Assembly: GCA_015272325.1 (NCBI GenBank)
Contig: JACYLU010000038.1
Location: forward strand, 210,476-274,475
DNA length: 64,000 nt
From: Synechococcales cyanobacterium C42_A2020_086
GTDB taxonomy: Bacteria; Cyanobacteriota; Cyanobacteriia; Elainellales; Elainellaceae
Direction: 5' to 3'
Shown here: positions 17,980 through 28,039 of the stretch, in pieces
How positions within the stretch are numbered: the first letter of the stretch is position 1
How the letters are laid out: each line of letters opens with the position of its first letter
The notes under the pieces: generated by a model
Told to the model about the DNA's origin: nothing
Databases searched by the model: none
What the model saw: only the letters and a program-made list of their open reading frames with translations
Translations under genes and position numbers: made by a program

Positions 17980-20900
17980 TCAGCGCTTTTGGTGCGCCTC
18001 TACGCTTAGCTCGATCAGTTTATCTAACTGAAACTCATAGACCAGTGCTCTTAATCCATTGGCAAGTCGGGACTGGGTGGGCGGAAGCTGCTCTATGAGC
18101 TGAACTATCAGTTCTTCATCGGCTATACGAGCTGCCTGCTGTAACTGAACAATCCACTCTGCCGGCATCAGCGGTAGTGCCTCAGCTAGCCATTCGCTTG
18201 ATACAGCCGCGACCGGCTGTGCGATCAACGCCGCGAGTTCTAGTGATTCTGATGCAGGCTCAGGCAACTCTTCGTAATTATCTTCGTAACTATAGGTCAC
18301 TCCAATGTGCTCAGCGATTTTTGCCAGCAGCGTGGCTTCTGTAGCCGGTTTACAGACAACATCATCGCACCCCGCCGACAGAATAGCCGTGCATTCGTCT
18401 TCGAAGGCGCTAGCAGTCAAAGCCAGAATTTTGGGAGTAAAATGACCCGATGCAGATAACGCGCGAATCTGGCGGGTGGCCTCATAGCCATCCATGATCG
18501 GCATGCGCATATCCATCCAAATCAGGTGAGGCTGCCACTGCTGCCACAGTGCCACAGCTTCCTGACCGTTTTGGGCTGCTTTAACCTCAAACCCAATTAG
18601 CTGCAAGAACTGGACCAAGAACTGACGGTTCTCTGGATTATCTTCCACGACCAGCAGCCGATAGCGCGGCTGATCAGCAGCCAACCCAATGACCTTGCGG
18701 CGGCAACGCTGCGTTGGCAACTCATCGCTCTGCACAACCGTCACAGGAATTGCGAATTGGAAAGTAGCTCCCTCCCCTGGGCTGCTGTAGACCGTGAGAT
18801 CGCCCCCCATAAGCTGTACAAACTGGCGACTGATGGGCAGCCCTAAGCCGGTGCCTTCTTGGGAGAGTTGTCCCGTTTGCGTCTGTACAAACGGTTCAAA
18901 CACAATGCCGTACTCTGCGGGGTCAATGCCTGGTCCCGTGTCTTTCACCTGAAAGCCAATCCACCAAGGGCAATCTACCGGTGCAGAAGGGTCAGCGAGG
19001 ACCGATGTATCGGCGGCCGTTTGCGTGAAAAGGGGCTGATGTGCTGCCTGTACCGTCAGCGTCACACCTCCAGACTGAGTAAACTTAATGGCATTGCTTA
19101 GCAGGTTAGTCAAGACTTGGCGCAGTTTGCCTTCATCAGCCTGGATATAGCGGGGAACGGCTACCTGCGTCTGGCTCATTTGAATTGTTAAGTTCAGTCC
19201 TTTTGATTCGGCCTTCAGGCGGAAGAGATCTCCCAGGTTCTTGAGCAGGTAGAACAGGTCAAAGTTTTTAGGGGTGAGCGTTACCCGACCGGCCTCGATC
19301 TTAGACATTTCCAAGATATCGTTAATCAGATTCAGCAGGTGCTCCCCACTGCGATTGATAATGCCAATGCGTTCCTGCTGCTGGGTAGGCAAGCGGGTGT
19401 CACGACTCAACAGTTGACTAAAGCCAAGAATGGCATTCAGGGGAGTGCGCAGTTCGTGGCTCATATTGGCTAAGAAGGTGCTTTTTGCCCGACTTGCTGC
19501 TTCTGCCGCTCGCATAGCCTGTTCCAGATCCAGCGTACGCTCTTCGACTCGCCGTTCCAATTCAGCATTCATTTGCCGCAGTTCAGACTCTAGCTGCTTG
19601 CGGTCGGTAATGTCTTGCACCACGCCAATATATTGGATTACTCTTCCCTGAGCATCGCGTTTAAATACCGCCATCCGATCGTATAGCCAGCGCCAGTTGC
19701 CATCGGCTTGCCGCATCCGATATTCCACCTCTAGGATCTCGTGATCAGACAAGCTGCGTATACGCTGGAGCAGCGTCTCAAAATGAGCAAAATCATCAGG
19801 ATGAATCAGGCTAGACAAAAACCGATCGCCCATCGCCTGTACCTGCTCGGGTGTATACCCAAGAGTAGTCGTTAATTCACGATTGGTATATAGGTTTGTG
19901 TAGGTTTCCAGATTATAGATGTAAATAATATTAGGAGTGCTGGCTGCAATTCGCTGCGCAAACTGCTGACTTTCCCAAAGAACCTGCTCAGCTTGTTTAC
20001 GCTCGCTGATGTCTCGAACCGCCGCAATAAACACCGAGCGACTGCCCAGTGTCACTAATCGGAGGGCAATTTCCGCGTCAAAGGTGGATTGATCGCTCAA
20101 TCGCTGGCAGACCCACTCAAATCGCACTGATTCCCCGGCATGTACCCGCTCAAAAATAGCAGGCAGTTGCTCTAGCGGCGCAGTGGGCGGCGACAGATCA
20201 GCAATGCTAGCAGAGAGCAATTGTTGACGAGTTGCTTGGTTCAGTTCGAGCGCGCGGTCGTTAACATCTAGAATGGTGCCATCCAGATCGTGAATAAAGA
20301 TGGCATCGTAGACGTTGTTAAAGATTGTGCGCAGATCCTGCTCCGATTGTTGCACCGCCAATTCAGCCTGCTTACGATCGCTGACGTTGCGCAGCACAGC
20401 TACTCCACCCAACAAGCGCTGGGTCGAGTCATATAGTGGGCGGGCGGTTGCCTCGACATAGAGGGGTGCTGCATGGCGAGTATTTCGCAGAATCAGCTCG
20501 GCTTGATCAACAGCTTCTCCTTGCATCGCTCGGATCAGCGGCAGTTGATCGGTCGCGCAGGGAGTACCATCAGGCAGAAAGATGCCCCAAATGCTCTGCT
20601 GCACCTCGGTCGTTGTTTCGGATACCGTTGCTATTCCTAAACCTGCTAGTTCGGCGGCTGCCGGATTCGAGAGAATAATTTCACCGCTGGTATTGGCCAC
20701 CAGCACGCCATCCCCCATGCTGTTGAGGATGGTTTGTAACAATTGCGTTTGCTGCTGCAATTCCTGGGTCCGCTGCTGAACGCGATGTTCTAGCTCCGCA
20801 TTCAGCTGTTGCATCGCTTCTAGGGTTTGCAGTCGTTCTAGTTCGGCATGCTTGCGATCTGTAATGGGAATTGCCGTCCCCACGATGCGATATACCCGCC

Positions 20901-23900
20901 CCGTTTCGTCTCTCAGCGGCGATTGACAAGCAAGCCACCACTGCTCTTGCCCATCAACGGTTAGGGCGAGTTCAAACTGCACCGTTTCGCCGGTAGCAGC
21001 ACAGGTTTGATAGTGCGCCTGGGTTGCCGCCAGATTCGAGTCCTGAAAATAGGAAGCTAGGGCGTCTAGAGTTTGCCCTCGCAAGACAGCCGGATCCACG
21101 CCGCTCAAGCGTTGACAGGCGGGGTTAAAGTCAACAAAGCGGAAGGTGTTCTCTGCTTCTACATCGACAACGCTAATGGCGATTTCAACACCGTTGTAGA
21201 TACTGTTCAAAAAGGCTTCCCGCTGCTGCAGCTCGGCTTCTAACCGTTTGCGATCGTGGATATCCATCATGACGCCAATCATGCGGACGGGCTGGTTATC
21301 GGCGTCGTATAGCCCTTGCCCTTTGGTAAGCACCCAACGTACAGTGCCATCCGGATGCACAACTCGGTATTCCACCTCTAGGAGCGAATGGGTCTCCAGG
21401 GCTTGTCTGAATGCAGCTTCGACCCACTCCAACTCATCCGGATGAACTCGATTGCGCCAGGTTTTATAGGTGCTAGGCTGTTCACCCGGCACCAATCCCA
21501 TCAGGCGATAGTGGCTATCGCTCCAGACCGCCACTCCCGTCGTTACATCAAATTCCCAACTGCCTGTCTCGGTTAATTCCAATGCCAATCGCCGTCGTTC
21601 TTCGCTTTCGTGCAACGCCAATTCAGCCCGTTTGCGATCGCTGATGTCTGTGATGCGCACTAAGTTCAAAGCTCTACCGGCGACGTGAATTTGTTTAGCC
21701 GCTAAATTGCCCCAGAAGCGGTTGCCCTGCAGCGTGTTGTATTCAATCTCTCGACTCCAGAAGCCCTGCCTCTCGATATCTTGAGCAATTTGGAGCAGCT
21801 CCTCATCGGTAAAGGTGTACCGCTGCAGTCTGTGACCTGAGATGTTAATCAGGGCATCTTTGTTTACGGCTTCAAACAGCTCGACTGCCCGAGCATTGCA
21901 ATCTAGATTCAGCAGGGTCTCTGGATCAACCAGGAACAGGGCATCGGTTGACTCATTGAAGATGGCTTCTCGTAGATCGCGGCTCTGGGTCATCTCTAGC
22001 TCAATTTGCTTGCGGTAGGTGATGTCAATGTCAATGCCATCCACAATCACATCGCCGTTGGTTTCTCGACAGAGTTGAGCAGTTGTTGCAATCCACTTGA
22101 TTTCACCCGTGGGCAAAACATAGCGAACCTCACCTTGAAACGTTGTGGATTGTCCGGTTAGAGCGGCGGCAGCAGCATTTTCGTAAATGGGCCGATCCTG
22201 CGGATGCACCATCTCGAGATTGAGCGAGGGATTACTCTGCAATTGCTCTGGAGCTATGCCCAGCAGTGTCCGATAGCCCTCACTAACAAAGGGCATGGAA
22301 TGACGACCATCGGCATGGTAAATGATGCGAAAGACACCTCCGGGAATATTGGCGGCAATGGCCCGAAGCTGGGTATCTCGCTGTTGCAGCTCCTGCTCGG
22401 CTTGCTTGCGAGCGCTAATATCTCGCACCATGCACAAGATCCGATCCGATTGATAGGGAACGATGCGCACCTCTTCGTACTGGATGCGATCGCCAAAGGG
22501 GATCTGCTGCTCGTAGACCTGGGCTTCTCCAGTCGTGAGGACCTGAGCGATGGCTGTCAAGCATTGAGCCGCAGTCCCCGGCGGCAACACCTCGGTCACA
22601 TGCCGCCCCGTGAAATCCGTATCCGTGGATGAAATTAATTTTCCCTTGAACTGGTTATAGGAGACGCTGAGGTAATACCCATCGGCATTGATCACCATCA
22701 TGAGGTCGGGAATCGCCGCAAGAATCGCTCGATTCTGCGCTTCGCTGTGGCGTAGGGCCATTTCGATTCGTTTAGCCTCGGTAATATCCTGTCCGGTGCC
22801 CACCAGTTTGATCGGCTGCCTCTGGGAATTCAGAACGACTTCCCCCCGCCCCATGACATAGCGCTGGGAACCATCAGGGCGGATCACGCGATGTTCAACT
22901 TGGTAGGGCGTTCCTTCGGTGATCGCTCGCTGAATGGCCTGTGCCAAGACTGGCCAATCCTCGGGGTGAATCAAGCGCTGATACTCGGCATAGGTAGGTT
23001 CCGGCTGGCTGGGATCTTGCCCAAAGATGCGAAACATTTCCGCTGACCAAGAGATGGCTTGGGTTGTCAGGTCAAATTCCCAGTTGCCTAAATGAGCAAT
23101 GCGCTGGGCGTCTGCTAGCCTCGATTCACTGCGGCGTACAGCCTCTTCCGCTCGTTTGCGCTCGGTAATGTCAAATCGGATCGCCATATATTGCAACGGC
23201 TTGCCGTCTTCGTCTAGAAACGGCACGATGACCGTATCTACCCAATATTCAGATCCATCTTTCGCCAGATTCTTGATTTCTCCCTTCCAAACCAGTCCGC
23301 TGGAAATCGTTCGCCACAGGTTTTGAAAAAAAGCAGGGGGATGATAGCCCGAATGAATCAGCCGGTGGGTGTTGCCTAGCAGTTCCTCCCGCGAGTATTG
23401 CGAGATCTCGCAAAAGCGATCGTTGACGTGGACGATGCGCCCTTGGGCATCGGTGGTGGCCACAATGGCCGCCTGATCCAGAGCAAATTCCAGATCTGAC
23501 AGGCGCTTCAAGAGCTGTTGTTGCTCTACTTCCGCCTGTTTGCGGGCGGTGATATTGGCGATAAACCCAATCACCTGACTGACCTTGCCCGTCTCATCTA
23601 GCAGGATTTCGTTGTGGTCTTGCACCCAAACATAGCTGCCGTCTTTGCACCGCAGACGATATTCCAGCCCTTGAAAGGAACGCTGCTCAGACCGAACGAG
23701 TTGATAGGCAGTCTCAAACTGGGGGCGGTCCTCTGGGTGGATCAGCGATAGCCAAAACGCCATGCTTTGACTGCCCAATTCGCTGACTGAGTAACCCAAG
23801 ATAGCTGGGGCATCCCCAAACCAAACCGAGCGGTCGGTTTTGAAGTCATAGTCGTACAGAATTTGTCGGCTAGCTCGGCCAGCTGCTTCGTAACGACTTC

Positions 23901-24768
23901 GCCATCGCTCGGCCTCGGCTAGGTTGGTCGTGGCCGCTACTTCAGCCTGCTTCAGGGCAGAAATATCCACGCAACTGCCAATATAGCCACTAAACTGCTG
24001 CCCATCCTGGAAGTGGGGCGTACCATTATCTAAGACCCATCGATAGTCGCCAGTGGCATGTCGCAGGCGATATTCCATCGAAAACGGTTCCCGGTTCTGA
24101 AATGCCTGCAAGAAGGTATCTAGGCAGCGCTGCCGATCTTCCGGATGCACCCCCTCGAGCCAGCCGTCGCCTAGCTCCTGAGACAGCGTTCGCCCAGTGA
24201 AATGGAGCCATGTCTGGTTGAAATAGATGCATTGGGCTTGGGTATTGGTCATCCAAATCAAGACGGGTGCATGATCGGCAACCGTTCGCAGCGGCAGATC
24301 GGGCAAATCGTCTTGCTTGGTGTAGCGTAGGGCTTGGGCTAGTTCGTGCTGAGTTTGTGCTAGAGCTTGCCCCTGCTGATACTGCTGCAACGCGCTGGCT
24401 ACGGTGAGCTGCAAATCGGCACTATGCCAAGGCTTAACCAGAAAGCGATACAGCCCCGCAATCTGTATCCCTTTGCCGAGATCCTCGATCTGGTCAGGCG
24501 CGATCAGCAGGATTTTCAAGCTCTCTGGGTAGCGGGCATGGAATCGCATCAACACCTGATCGCCCGGCCCATCGGGTAGCTGCTGATCGGCAATTACGAG
24601 CGGCAGTTCTCTCCCGGCAGCCAACACTGTGTCTAGGGTATAGGTTGCCTGATCAGCACTAGCAGCCGTTGCAATGGCACAGTCTGGGAAATACCGCTGT
24701 AATTCAGTTTCTAGAGTTAAGAGAAGCGAAGGTTCGTTAGCAACACAGAGAATCGTTGGCTTACTCAT
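17980..24768 (-). CDS. Giant hybrid sensor histidine kinase with ~12 PAS domains
   Basis: This 2262-residue soluble sensor begins with a receiver domain (about 5-130, phospho-acceptor Asp61). About twelve PAS/PAC modules follow (about 165-1730), most ending with a linker of the ITDRKQAE type. Next come a HisKA helix with His1771 in SHELRTPLNAILG, an HATPase domain, a second receiver with Asp2086 in WMDMRMPIMDG, and a C-terminal helical tail (about 2180-2262) that resembles an HPt position but has no obvious phospho-histidine. There is no transmembrane helix, so signals are probably cytoplasmic. No dedicated response regulator is adjacent; a phosphorelay through the receivers is inferred. The number of PAS modules is unusually high, although multi-PAS kinases are common in cyanobacteria. 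Confidence 0.93.
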   Translation of the reverse strand: MSKPTILCVANEPSLLLTLETELQRYFPDCAIATAASADQATYTLDTVLAAGRELPLVIADQQLPDGPGDQVLMRFHARYPESLKILLIAPDQIEDLGKGIQIAGLYRFLVKPWHSADLQLTVASALQQYQQGQALAQTQHELAQALRYTKQDDLPDLPLRTVADHAPVLIWMTNTQAQCIYFNQTWLHFTGRTLSQELGDGWLEGVHPEDRQRCLDTFLQAFQNREPFSMEYRLRHATGDYRWVLDNGTPHFQDGQQFSGYIGSCVDISALKQAEVAATTNLAEAERWRSRYEAAGRASRQILYDYDFKTDRSVWFGDAPAILGYSVSELGSQSMAFWLSLIHPEDRPQFETAYQLVRSEQRSFQGLEYRLRCKDGSYVWVQDHNEILLDETGKVSQVIGFIANITARKQAEVEQQQLLKRLSDLEFALDQAAIVATTDAQGRIVHVNDRFCEISQYSREELLGNTHRLIHSGYHPPAFFQNLWRTISSGLVWKGEIKNLAKDGSEYWVDTVIVPFLDEDGKPLQYMAIRFDITERKRAEEAVRRSESRLADAQRIAHLGNWEFDLTTQAISWSAEMFRIFGQDPSQPEPTYAEYQRLIHPEDWPVLAQAIQRAITEGTPYQVEHRVIRPDGSQRYVMGRGEVVLNSQRQPIKLVGTGQDITEAKRIEMALRHSEAQNRAILAAIPDLMMVINADGYYLSVSYNQFKGKLISSTDTDFTGRHVTEVLPPGTAAQCLTAIAQVLTTGEAQVYEQQIPFGDRIQYEEVRIVPYQSDRILCMVRDISARKQAEQELQQRDTQLRAIAANIPGGVFRIIYHADGRHSMPFVSEGYRTLLGIAPEQLQSNPSLNLEMVHPQDRPIYENAAAAALTGQSTTFQGEVRYVLPTGEIKWIATTAQLCRETNGDVIVDGIDIDITYRKQIELEMTQSRDLREAIFNESTDALFLVDPETLLNLDCNARAVELFEAVNKDALINISGHRLQRYTFTDEELLQIAQDIERQGFWSREIEYNTLQGNRFWGNLAAKQIHVAGRALNLVRITDISDRKRAELALHESEERRRLALELTETGSWEFDVTTGVAVWSDSHYRLMGLVPGEQPSTYKTWRNRVHPDELEWVEAAFRQALETHSLLEVEYRVVHPDGTVRWVLTKGQGLYDADNQPVRMIGVMMDIHDRKRLEAELQQREAFLNSIYNGVEIAISVVDVEAENTFRFVDFNPACQRLSGVDPAVLRGQTLDALASYFQDSNLAATQAHYQTCAATGETVQFELALTVDGQEQWWLACQSPLRDETGRVYRIVGTAIPITDRKHAELERLQTLEAMQQLNAELEHRVQQRTQELQQQTQLLQTILNSMGDGVLVANTSGEIILSNPAAAELAGLGIATVSETTTEVQQSIWGIFLPDGTPCATDQLPLIRAMQGEAVDQAELILRNTRHAAPLYVEATARPLYDSTQRLLGGVAVLRNVSDRKQAELAVQQSEQDLRTIFNNVYDAIFIHDLDGTILDVNDRALELNQATRQQLLSASIADLSPPTAPLEQLPAIFERVHAGESVRFEWVCQRLSDQSTFDAEIALRLVTLGSRSVFIAAVRDISERKQAEQVLWESQQFAQRIAASTPNIIYIYNLETYTNLYTNRELTTTLGYTPEQVQAMGDRFLSSLIHPDDFAHFETLLQRIRSLSDHEILEVEYRMRQADGNWRWLYDRMAVFKRDAQGRVIQYIGVVQDITDRKQLESELRQMNAELERRVEERTLDLEQAMRAAEAASRAKSTFLANMSHELRTPLNAILGFSQLLSRDTRLPTQQQERIGIINRSGEHLLNLINDILEMSKIEAGRVTLTPKNFDLFYLLKNLGDLFRLKAESKGLNLTIQMSQTQVAVPRYIQADEGKLRQVLTNLLSNAIKFTQSGGVTLTVQAAHQPLFTQTAADTSVLADPSAPVDCPWWIGFQVKDTGPGIDPAEYGIVFEPFVQTQTGQLSQEGTGLGLPISRQFVQLMGGDLTVYSSPGEGATFQFAIPVTVVQSDELPTQRCRRKVIGLAADQPRYRLLVVEDNPENRQFLVQFLQLIGFEVKAAQNGQEAVALWQQWQPHLIWMDMRMPIMDGYEATRQIRALSASGHFTPKILALTASAFEDECTAILSAGCDDVVCKPATEATLLAKIAEHIGVTYSYEDNYEELPEPASESLELAALIAQPVAAVSSEWLAEALPLMPAEWIVQLQQAARIADEELIVQLIEQLPPTQSRLANGLRALVYEFQLDKLIELSVEAHQKR

Positions 24769-25241
24769 AGGGAGGGATCAATAAGCGTTCAGCAAGACAT
24801 GATGACGATCGTCTGGGCTAACACTGCAAGCGTAGCGGCATGCGAGCGAAAAACAGTTCACTAGTATATGTCCTAGGGCACATTACCCTAGCCTCAATCT
24901 ACAGCCTTCCCCGCTAAATTGGCAGCCCGCACCAGTGCGCCAATGGTCTCGAAATCAGGATTTCGGCATGAGGACGAGCGGTGCTCCCTGTCTATTTTTC
25001 CTTTGGTGAAAAAATCTTTCCTGTGCTTCAGCCACAGCGCAACATCATTGCTTTTGCAGCACTATCCGAAAAGCTACAGTTTTTTAAGACGTGCCATTCT
25101 CTCTCCTATGGCAGGTGTAGAGCAGCGATCTCCTTCGTATTGTTTGAACTATCAGTTAAACAATTTGAATGACTTAAATGACTTGAATGAGTATCACATT
25201 CACTCTGCCTACATTGAGCAATATCGAGGAGCAAGCGACCT
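24769..25241. other. 473 bp divergent intergenic region
   Basis: This region separates the giant kinase (minus) from a membrane protein gene (plus). It is AT-rich near 25000-25200. A degenerate 10-bp tandem motif (TTGAATGACT / TTAAATGACT / TTGAATGAGT) lies at about 25160-25195, just before the downstream gene's leader. I see no RNA gene or coding frame I can support. Confidence 0.5.
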
Positions 25242-25898
25242 ATGGCTTACACAAATGACCCCACTGACCCCCGCAATCGCGTGGTTGAGCGAACGGCTAC
25301 TATGCCTGCCGTTACTGCCGTAGACTACCACGACCGCGTGCGTTGGGGTCCGATCCTAGCAGGATTGGTTACCGCTATTAGTGCCCAACTCGTTCTCAGC
25401 GGCATTGGTGCAGCCATCGGCTTTACAACCATTGCGAATTCGGGCGCTCCCCGTACCGACGCAGGGGCTGTTGGCTCAGCCGTTGGCATCTGGTCGATTA
25501 TTAGCCTACTGATTGCTCTCTTCCTAGGTGGCTGGATTACAGCTCGCGCCAGCGGACCAATGAACCGCAGCACAGCACTGCTGAATGGTGCCATTCTTTG
25601 GGCAACTACGCTTGCAATCAGCGCTTGGCTACTGACGACTGGCGTCTCAGGGGCTTTCGGCGTTGTGGCCGCCAATGCTGGTGACTTCCTCAACCAAACC
25701 CAGACGGGTAACTTGCCTGCCGAAGCTCCAAACGTTACTGCTGAACAAGCCCGCGATATTGCTGGCAATGCAGCTACGGTGGGTTGGTCCTTTGCGTTGG
25801 GTTCCTTGCTTGGCTTGGTTGCGGCGCTAGTGGGTGCATCGGTGGGCACCCGCCAACATCGTGCGGTCACGCAGCCTGTTGTAGAGCCGCGAGTCTAG
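25242..25898 (+). CDS. Four-helix integral membrane protein, unknown function
   Basis: This 218-residue protein has a polar 40-residue N-terminus followed by four Ala/Gly-rich membrane helices (about 40-65, 80-105, 115-145 and 175-200). Gly motifs such as GAAIGF and GGWITAR could pack helices. It lacks transporter or enzyme motifs that I recognise. GGAGCAAGC lies just before the ATG. It appears monocistronic, with a terminator 75 bp after the stop. Confidence 0.7.
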   Translation: MAYTNDPTDPRNRVVERTATMPAVTAVDYHDRVRWGPILAGLVTAISAQLVLSGIGAAIGFTTIANSGAPRTDAGAVGSAVGIWSIISLLIALFLGGWITARASGPMNRSTALLNGAILWATTLAISAWLLTTGVSGAFGVVAANAGDFLNQTQTGNLPAEAPNVTAEQARDIAGNAATVGWSFALGSLLGLVAALVGASVGTRQHRAVTQPVVEPRV

Positions 25899-25972
25899 GG
25901 GAGATAAACCATCTACGCCGATCCGCTACGAGCCGAGAGTTTCGCTAGCGGTTGAGGGCAAGTAGCAGAAAG

Positions 25973-26014
25973 GGCTGGTCTCTTAATTAGAAGTAATTAG
26001 AAGCCAGCCTTTTT
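25973..26014 (+). terminator. Intrinsic terminator between convergent genes
   Basis: GGCTGG (25973-25978) pairs with CCAGCC (26004-26009), enclosing a nested TAATTA/TAATTA stem, followed by TTTTT. It ends the membrane protein gene and, as an approximate palindrome, may also serve the converging NCS2 permease gene. Confidence 0.8.
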
Positions 26015-26035
26015 AGCGCCCAACTGCGGCAGACC

Positions 26036-27475
26036 CTACGAGCGCGGCAGCAGCAGATTCAGGACCATGGCCGTTAGCCCGCCGGTGGAAACACTAGACG
26101 AAAAAACCTGCTGAATGAGTGCTGGCTTGCCCTCCAGAATCTCAGGAGCATAGGCAACACCCAATCCCAACGCCAGTGACAGTGCCACAATGCTAAGTGC
26201 CCGCCGATCGAGTGGGGCAGAAGCCACGATGTGAATGCCTGTGACGGCAATCGACCCAAACATGATCAACGTGGCTCCTCCGAGAACGGGAGCCGGGATT
26301 GCTTGCACCACACCCCCCACAGAGGGCAGTAACCCCAGCAGCGCCAGAATAGCTGCTACATAAAAGCCGACATACCGGCTGCCGACCCCCGTCATTTGAA
26401 TGACGCCATTGTTTTGGCAGAATGTTGTGTTAGGAAAGGTGTTGAGAATAGCCGCTAACAGCGAGTTGATGCCATCGCCCAAAATTCCGCCCCGGATTCG
26501 GCGCCAGTACACTGCCCCGCTGATGGGCTGGTTAGATACAACCGATGTTGCCGTCAGGTCACCAATCGATTCGATTGTTACAATTACATAGAGCAGCACA
26601 AAGGGAACAACAGCGCTGAAATCAAACCGCATTCCATAGCGCAAGGGCAGAGGCAGATTCACTAGGGGCAATTGCTGCAAGAAGCTAAAATCTACTTTGC
26701 CCAAGAGGATTGCTACACCATAGCCCACCAGTAAACCGATCACGATTGCCCCCATTCGCAGATAGCGATTGCCCGTGGCGTTGAGCAGCAAAATCACGGC
26801 TAGCACGCCGCCACCCAGGGCTAAATGCGAGTAGCTGCCGAAGGTTCCATCGTGCTGGGCAGCCATTCCGCCTGCTAGGTTCACCACTCCAACCTTGATC
26901 AGGCTCAAGCCGATCAGCAGCACCACTGTACCGGATACTACGGGAGTGATCACTCGTTGCAGCACAGGCAGAAAGGAACTCAACACCATCACGGTTAGAG
27001 AGCCAAAACAGCAGACGCCAAAGACAAGAGCCAGCGCCTCTTGCGGTGATTGTCCACTCTGCATCGCAGTAGTACTAACGCCAATGATGGGGCCCAGAAA
27101 TGCGAAGCTTGTTCCTTGCAGGCTCAGCAACCCCGAGCCAATGGGACCAACTTGTCGGCACTGAATAAATGTACATAGCCCAGACGCGAACAGCGACATG
27201 CTGACTAGATAACTCGTACTCGCCGGATCTAGACCCAGCGCGGTCGCAATCACTAGCGGTGGCGTAATAATACCGACAAATGCCGCAAATACATGCTGCA
27301 ACGCGACCCAGAGGGTTTCCGCCAGCGGTGGACGGTCCTCTAACCCGTAGGTCAGTTCACTTTGCCCTGCGGTTGGTGGCGCAGGATAGAGGGGGGCTAC
27401 CTGCGATGGCGGGGCAGGCTCTGATTGAACATCAACAGGGACATTGCTCTGGATAGCATTTGAATCGGCGTGCAT
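26036..27475 (-). CDS. NCS2 family uracil-xanthine/purine permease
   Basis: This 479-residue transporter of the nucleobase-cation symporter-2 family imports a purine or uracil across the plasma membrane. Around 12-14 helices are predicted. Family motifs include QHVFAAFVGIITPPLVIA near residue 60, SIGDLTATSVVS (about 300), and FPNTTFCQNNGVIQMTGVGSRY (about 345), the last being close to the NCS2 signature. AGGAGG lies four bases before the ATG. Substrate cannot be assigned from sequence. A near-perfect palindrome lies about 80 bp upstream. Confidence 0.92.
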   Translation of the reverse strand: MHADSNAIQSNVPVDVQSEPAPPSQVAPLYPAPPTAGQSELTYGLEDRPPLAETLWVALQHVFAAFVGIITPPLVIATALGLDPASTSYLVSMSLFASGLCTFIQCRQVGPIGSGLLSLQGTSFAFLGPIIGVSTTAMQSGQSPQEALALVFGVCCFGSLTVMVLSSFLPVLQRVITPVVSGTVVLLIGLSLIKVGVVNLAGGMAAQHDGTFGSYSHLALGGGVLAVILLLNATGNRYLRMGAIVIGLLVGYGVAILLGKVDFSFLQQLPLVNLPLPLRYGMRFDFSAVVPFVLLYVIVTIESIGDLTATSVVSNQPISGAVYWRRIRGGILGDGINSLLAAILNTFPNTTFCQNNGVIQMTGVGSRYVGFYVAAILALLGLLPSVGGVVQAIPAPVLGGATLIMFGSIAVTGIHIVASAPLDRRALSIVALSLALGLGVAYAPEILEGKPALIQQVFSSSVSTGGLTAMVLNLLLPRS

Positions 27476-27553
27476 GATACCTCCTGCGAAATCTCAACTG
27501 GAACCGTTGCTCTCAAAGGACTGCCCTGTAGTCAATAGCAATCCATAGTCTAG

Positions 27554-27570
27554 TTGCATACTGTATACAA
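27554..27570. promoter_or_regulatory. Candidate repressor operator upstream of NCS2 permease
   Basis: TTGCATACTGTATACAA is a 17-bp palindrome with one arm mismatch. It resembles GntR-type operators (core GTATAC) and sits 79-95 bp before the permease start on that gene's upstream side. The regulator is not identified. Confidence 0.4.
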
Positions 27571-27857
27571 ACGCCAAGCGTGGCTTTATGATAAAAAAAT
27601 CGCTGAAATAAGCCCTGTACCTGAAGACACAAGTTTTGAGGTGGGAAGGGCGCTAGCTCCTAAGTGCTCTACCGCATTCCCTGTACTGACTGGGGTTTCA
27701 GGTATCGTGCTGTACACCCTTTTCAGTGCTCTAACGATAGACTTTTCCACATTGCGATTCCTCAAGCTCTGGAGTTTCCTATTCTGCGATTTGAATTTTG
27801 ACTGGAATGGTGAAATTCGCTGTATTAACGTTGTTAGGATTAGGAGATTAGCTGCTC

Positions 27858-28001
27858 ATGCTCAAGTCGTTCACCCAACTTTTCCATGCTCTGGTGATCT
27901 CTTCGGTATTGCTGCTGATTTTCTGGTTTGGTTTTCCAGGCGTGGCAGTGGCAGATGAGTTGAGTAAAGATGGAGACCGAGTTGTGACCTTGACCCAGTA
28001 G
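27858..28001 (+). CDS. Small secreted protein (47 aa)
   Basis: This short gene encodes 47 residues beginning MLKSFTQLFHALVISS. A hydrophobic core (about 12-28) and an AVA-D junction fit a Sec signal peptide, leaving a mature peptide of about 16 residues (DELSKDGDRVVTLTQ). It stands 38 bp ahead of another secreted protein gene on the same strand, so the two are likely one operon. An overlapping frame at 27554-27958 is a shadow. Function is unknown. Confidence 0.6.
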   Translation: MLKSFTQLFHALVISSVLLLIFWFGFPGVAVADELSKDGDRVVTLTQ

Positions 28002-28039
28002 CAAGATCCGACAAGCGCGGACATAGGAGAACATGGTTT

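Noticed and set aside
27554..27958. 134-residue plus-strand frame upstream of the secreted proteins
   Set aside because: It overlaps the better supported 47-residue gene in another frame and the permease promoter.
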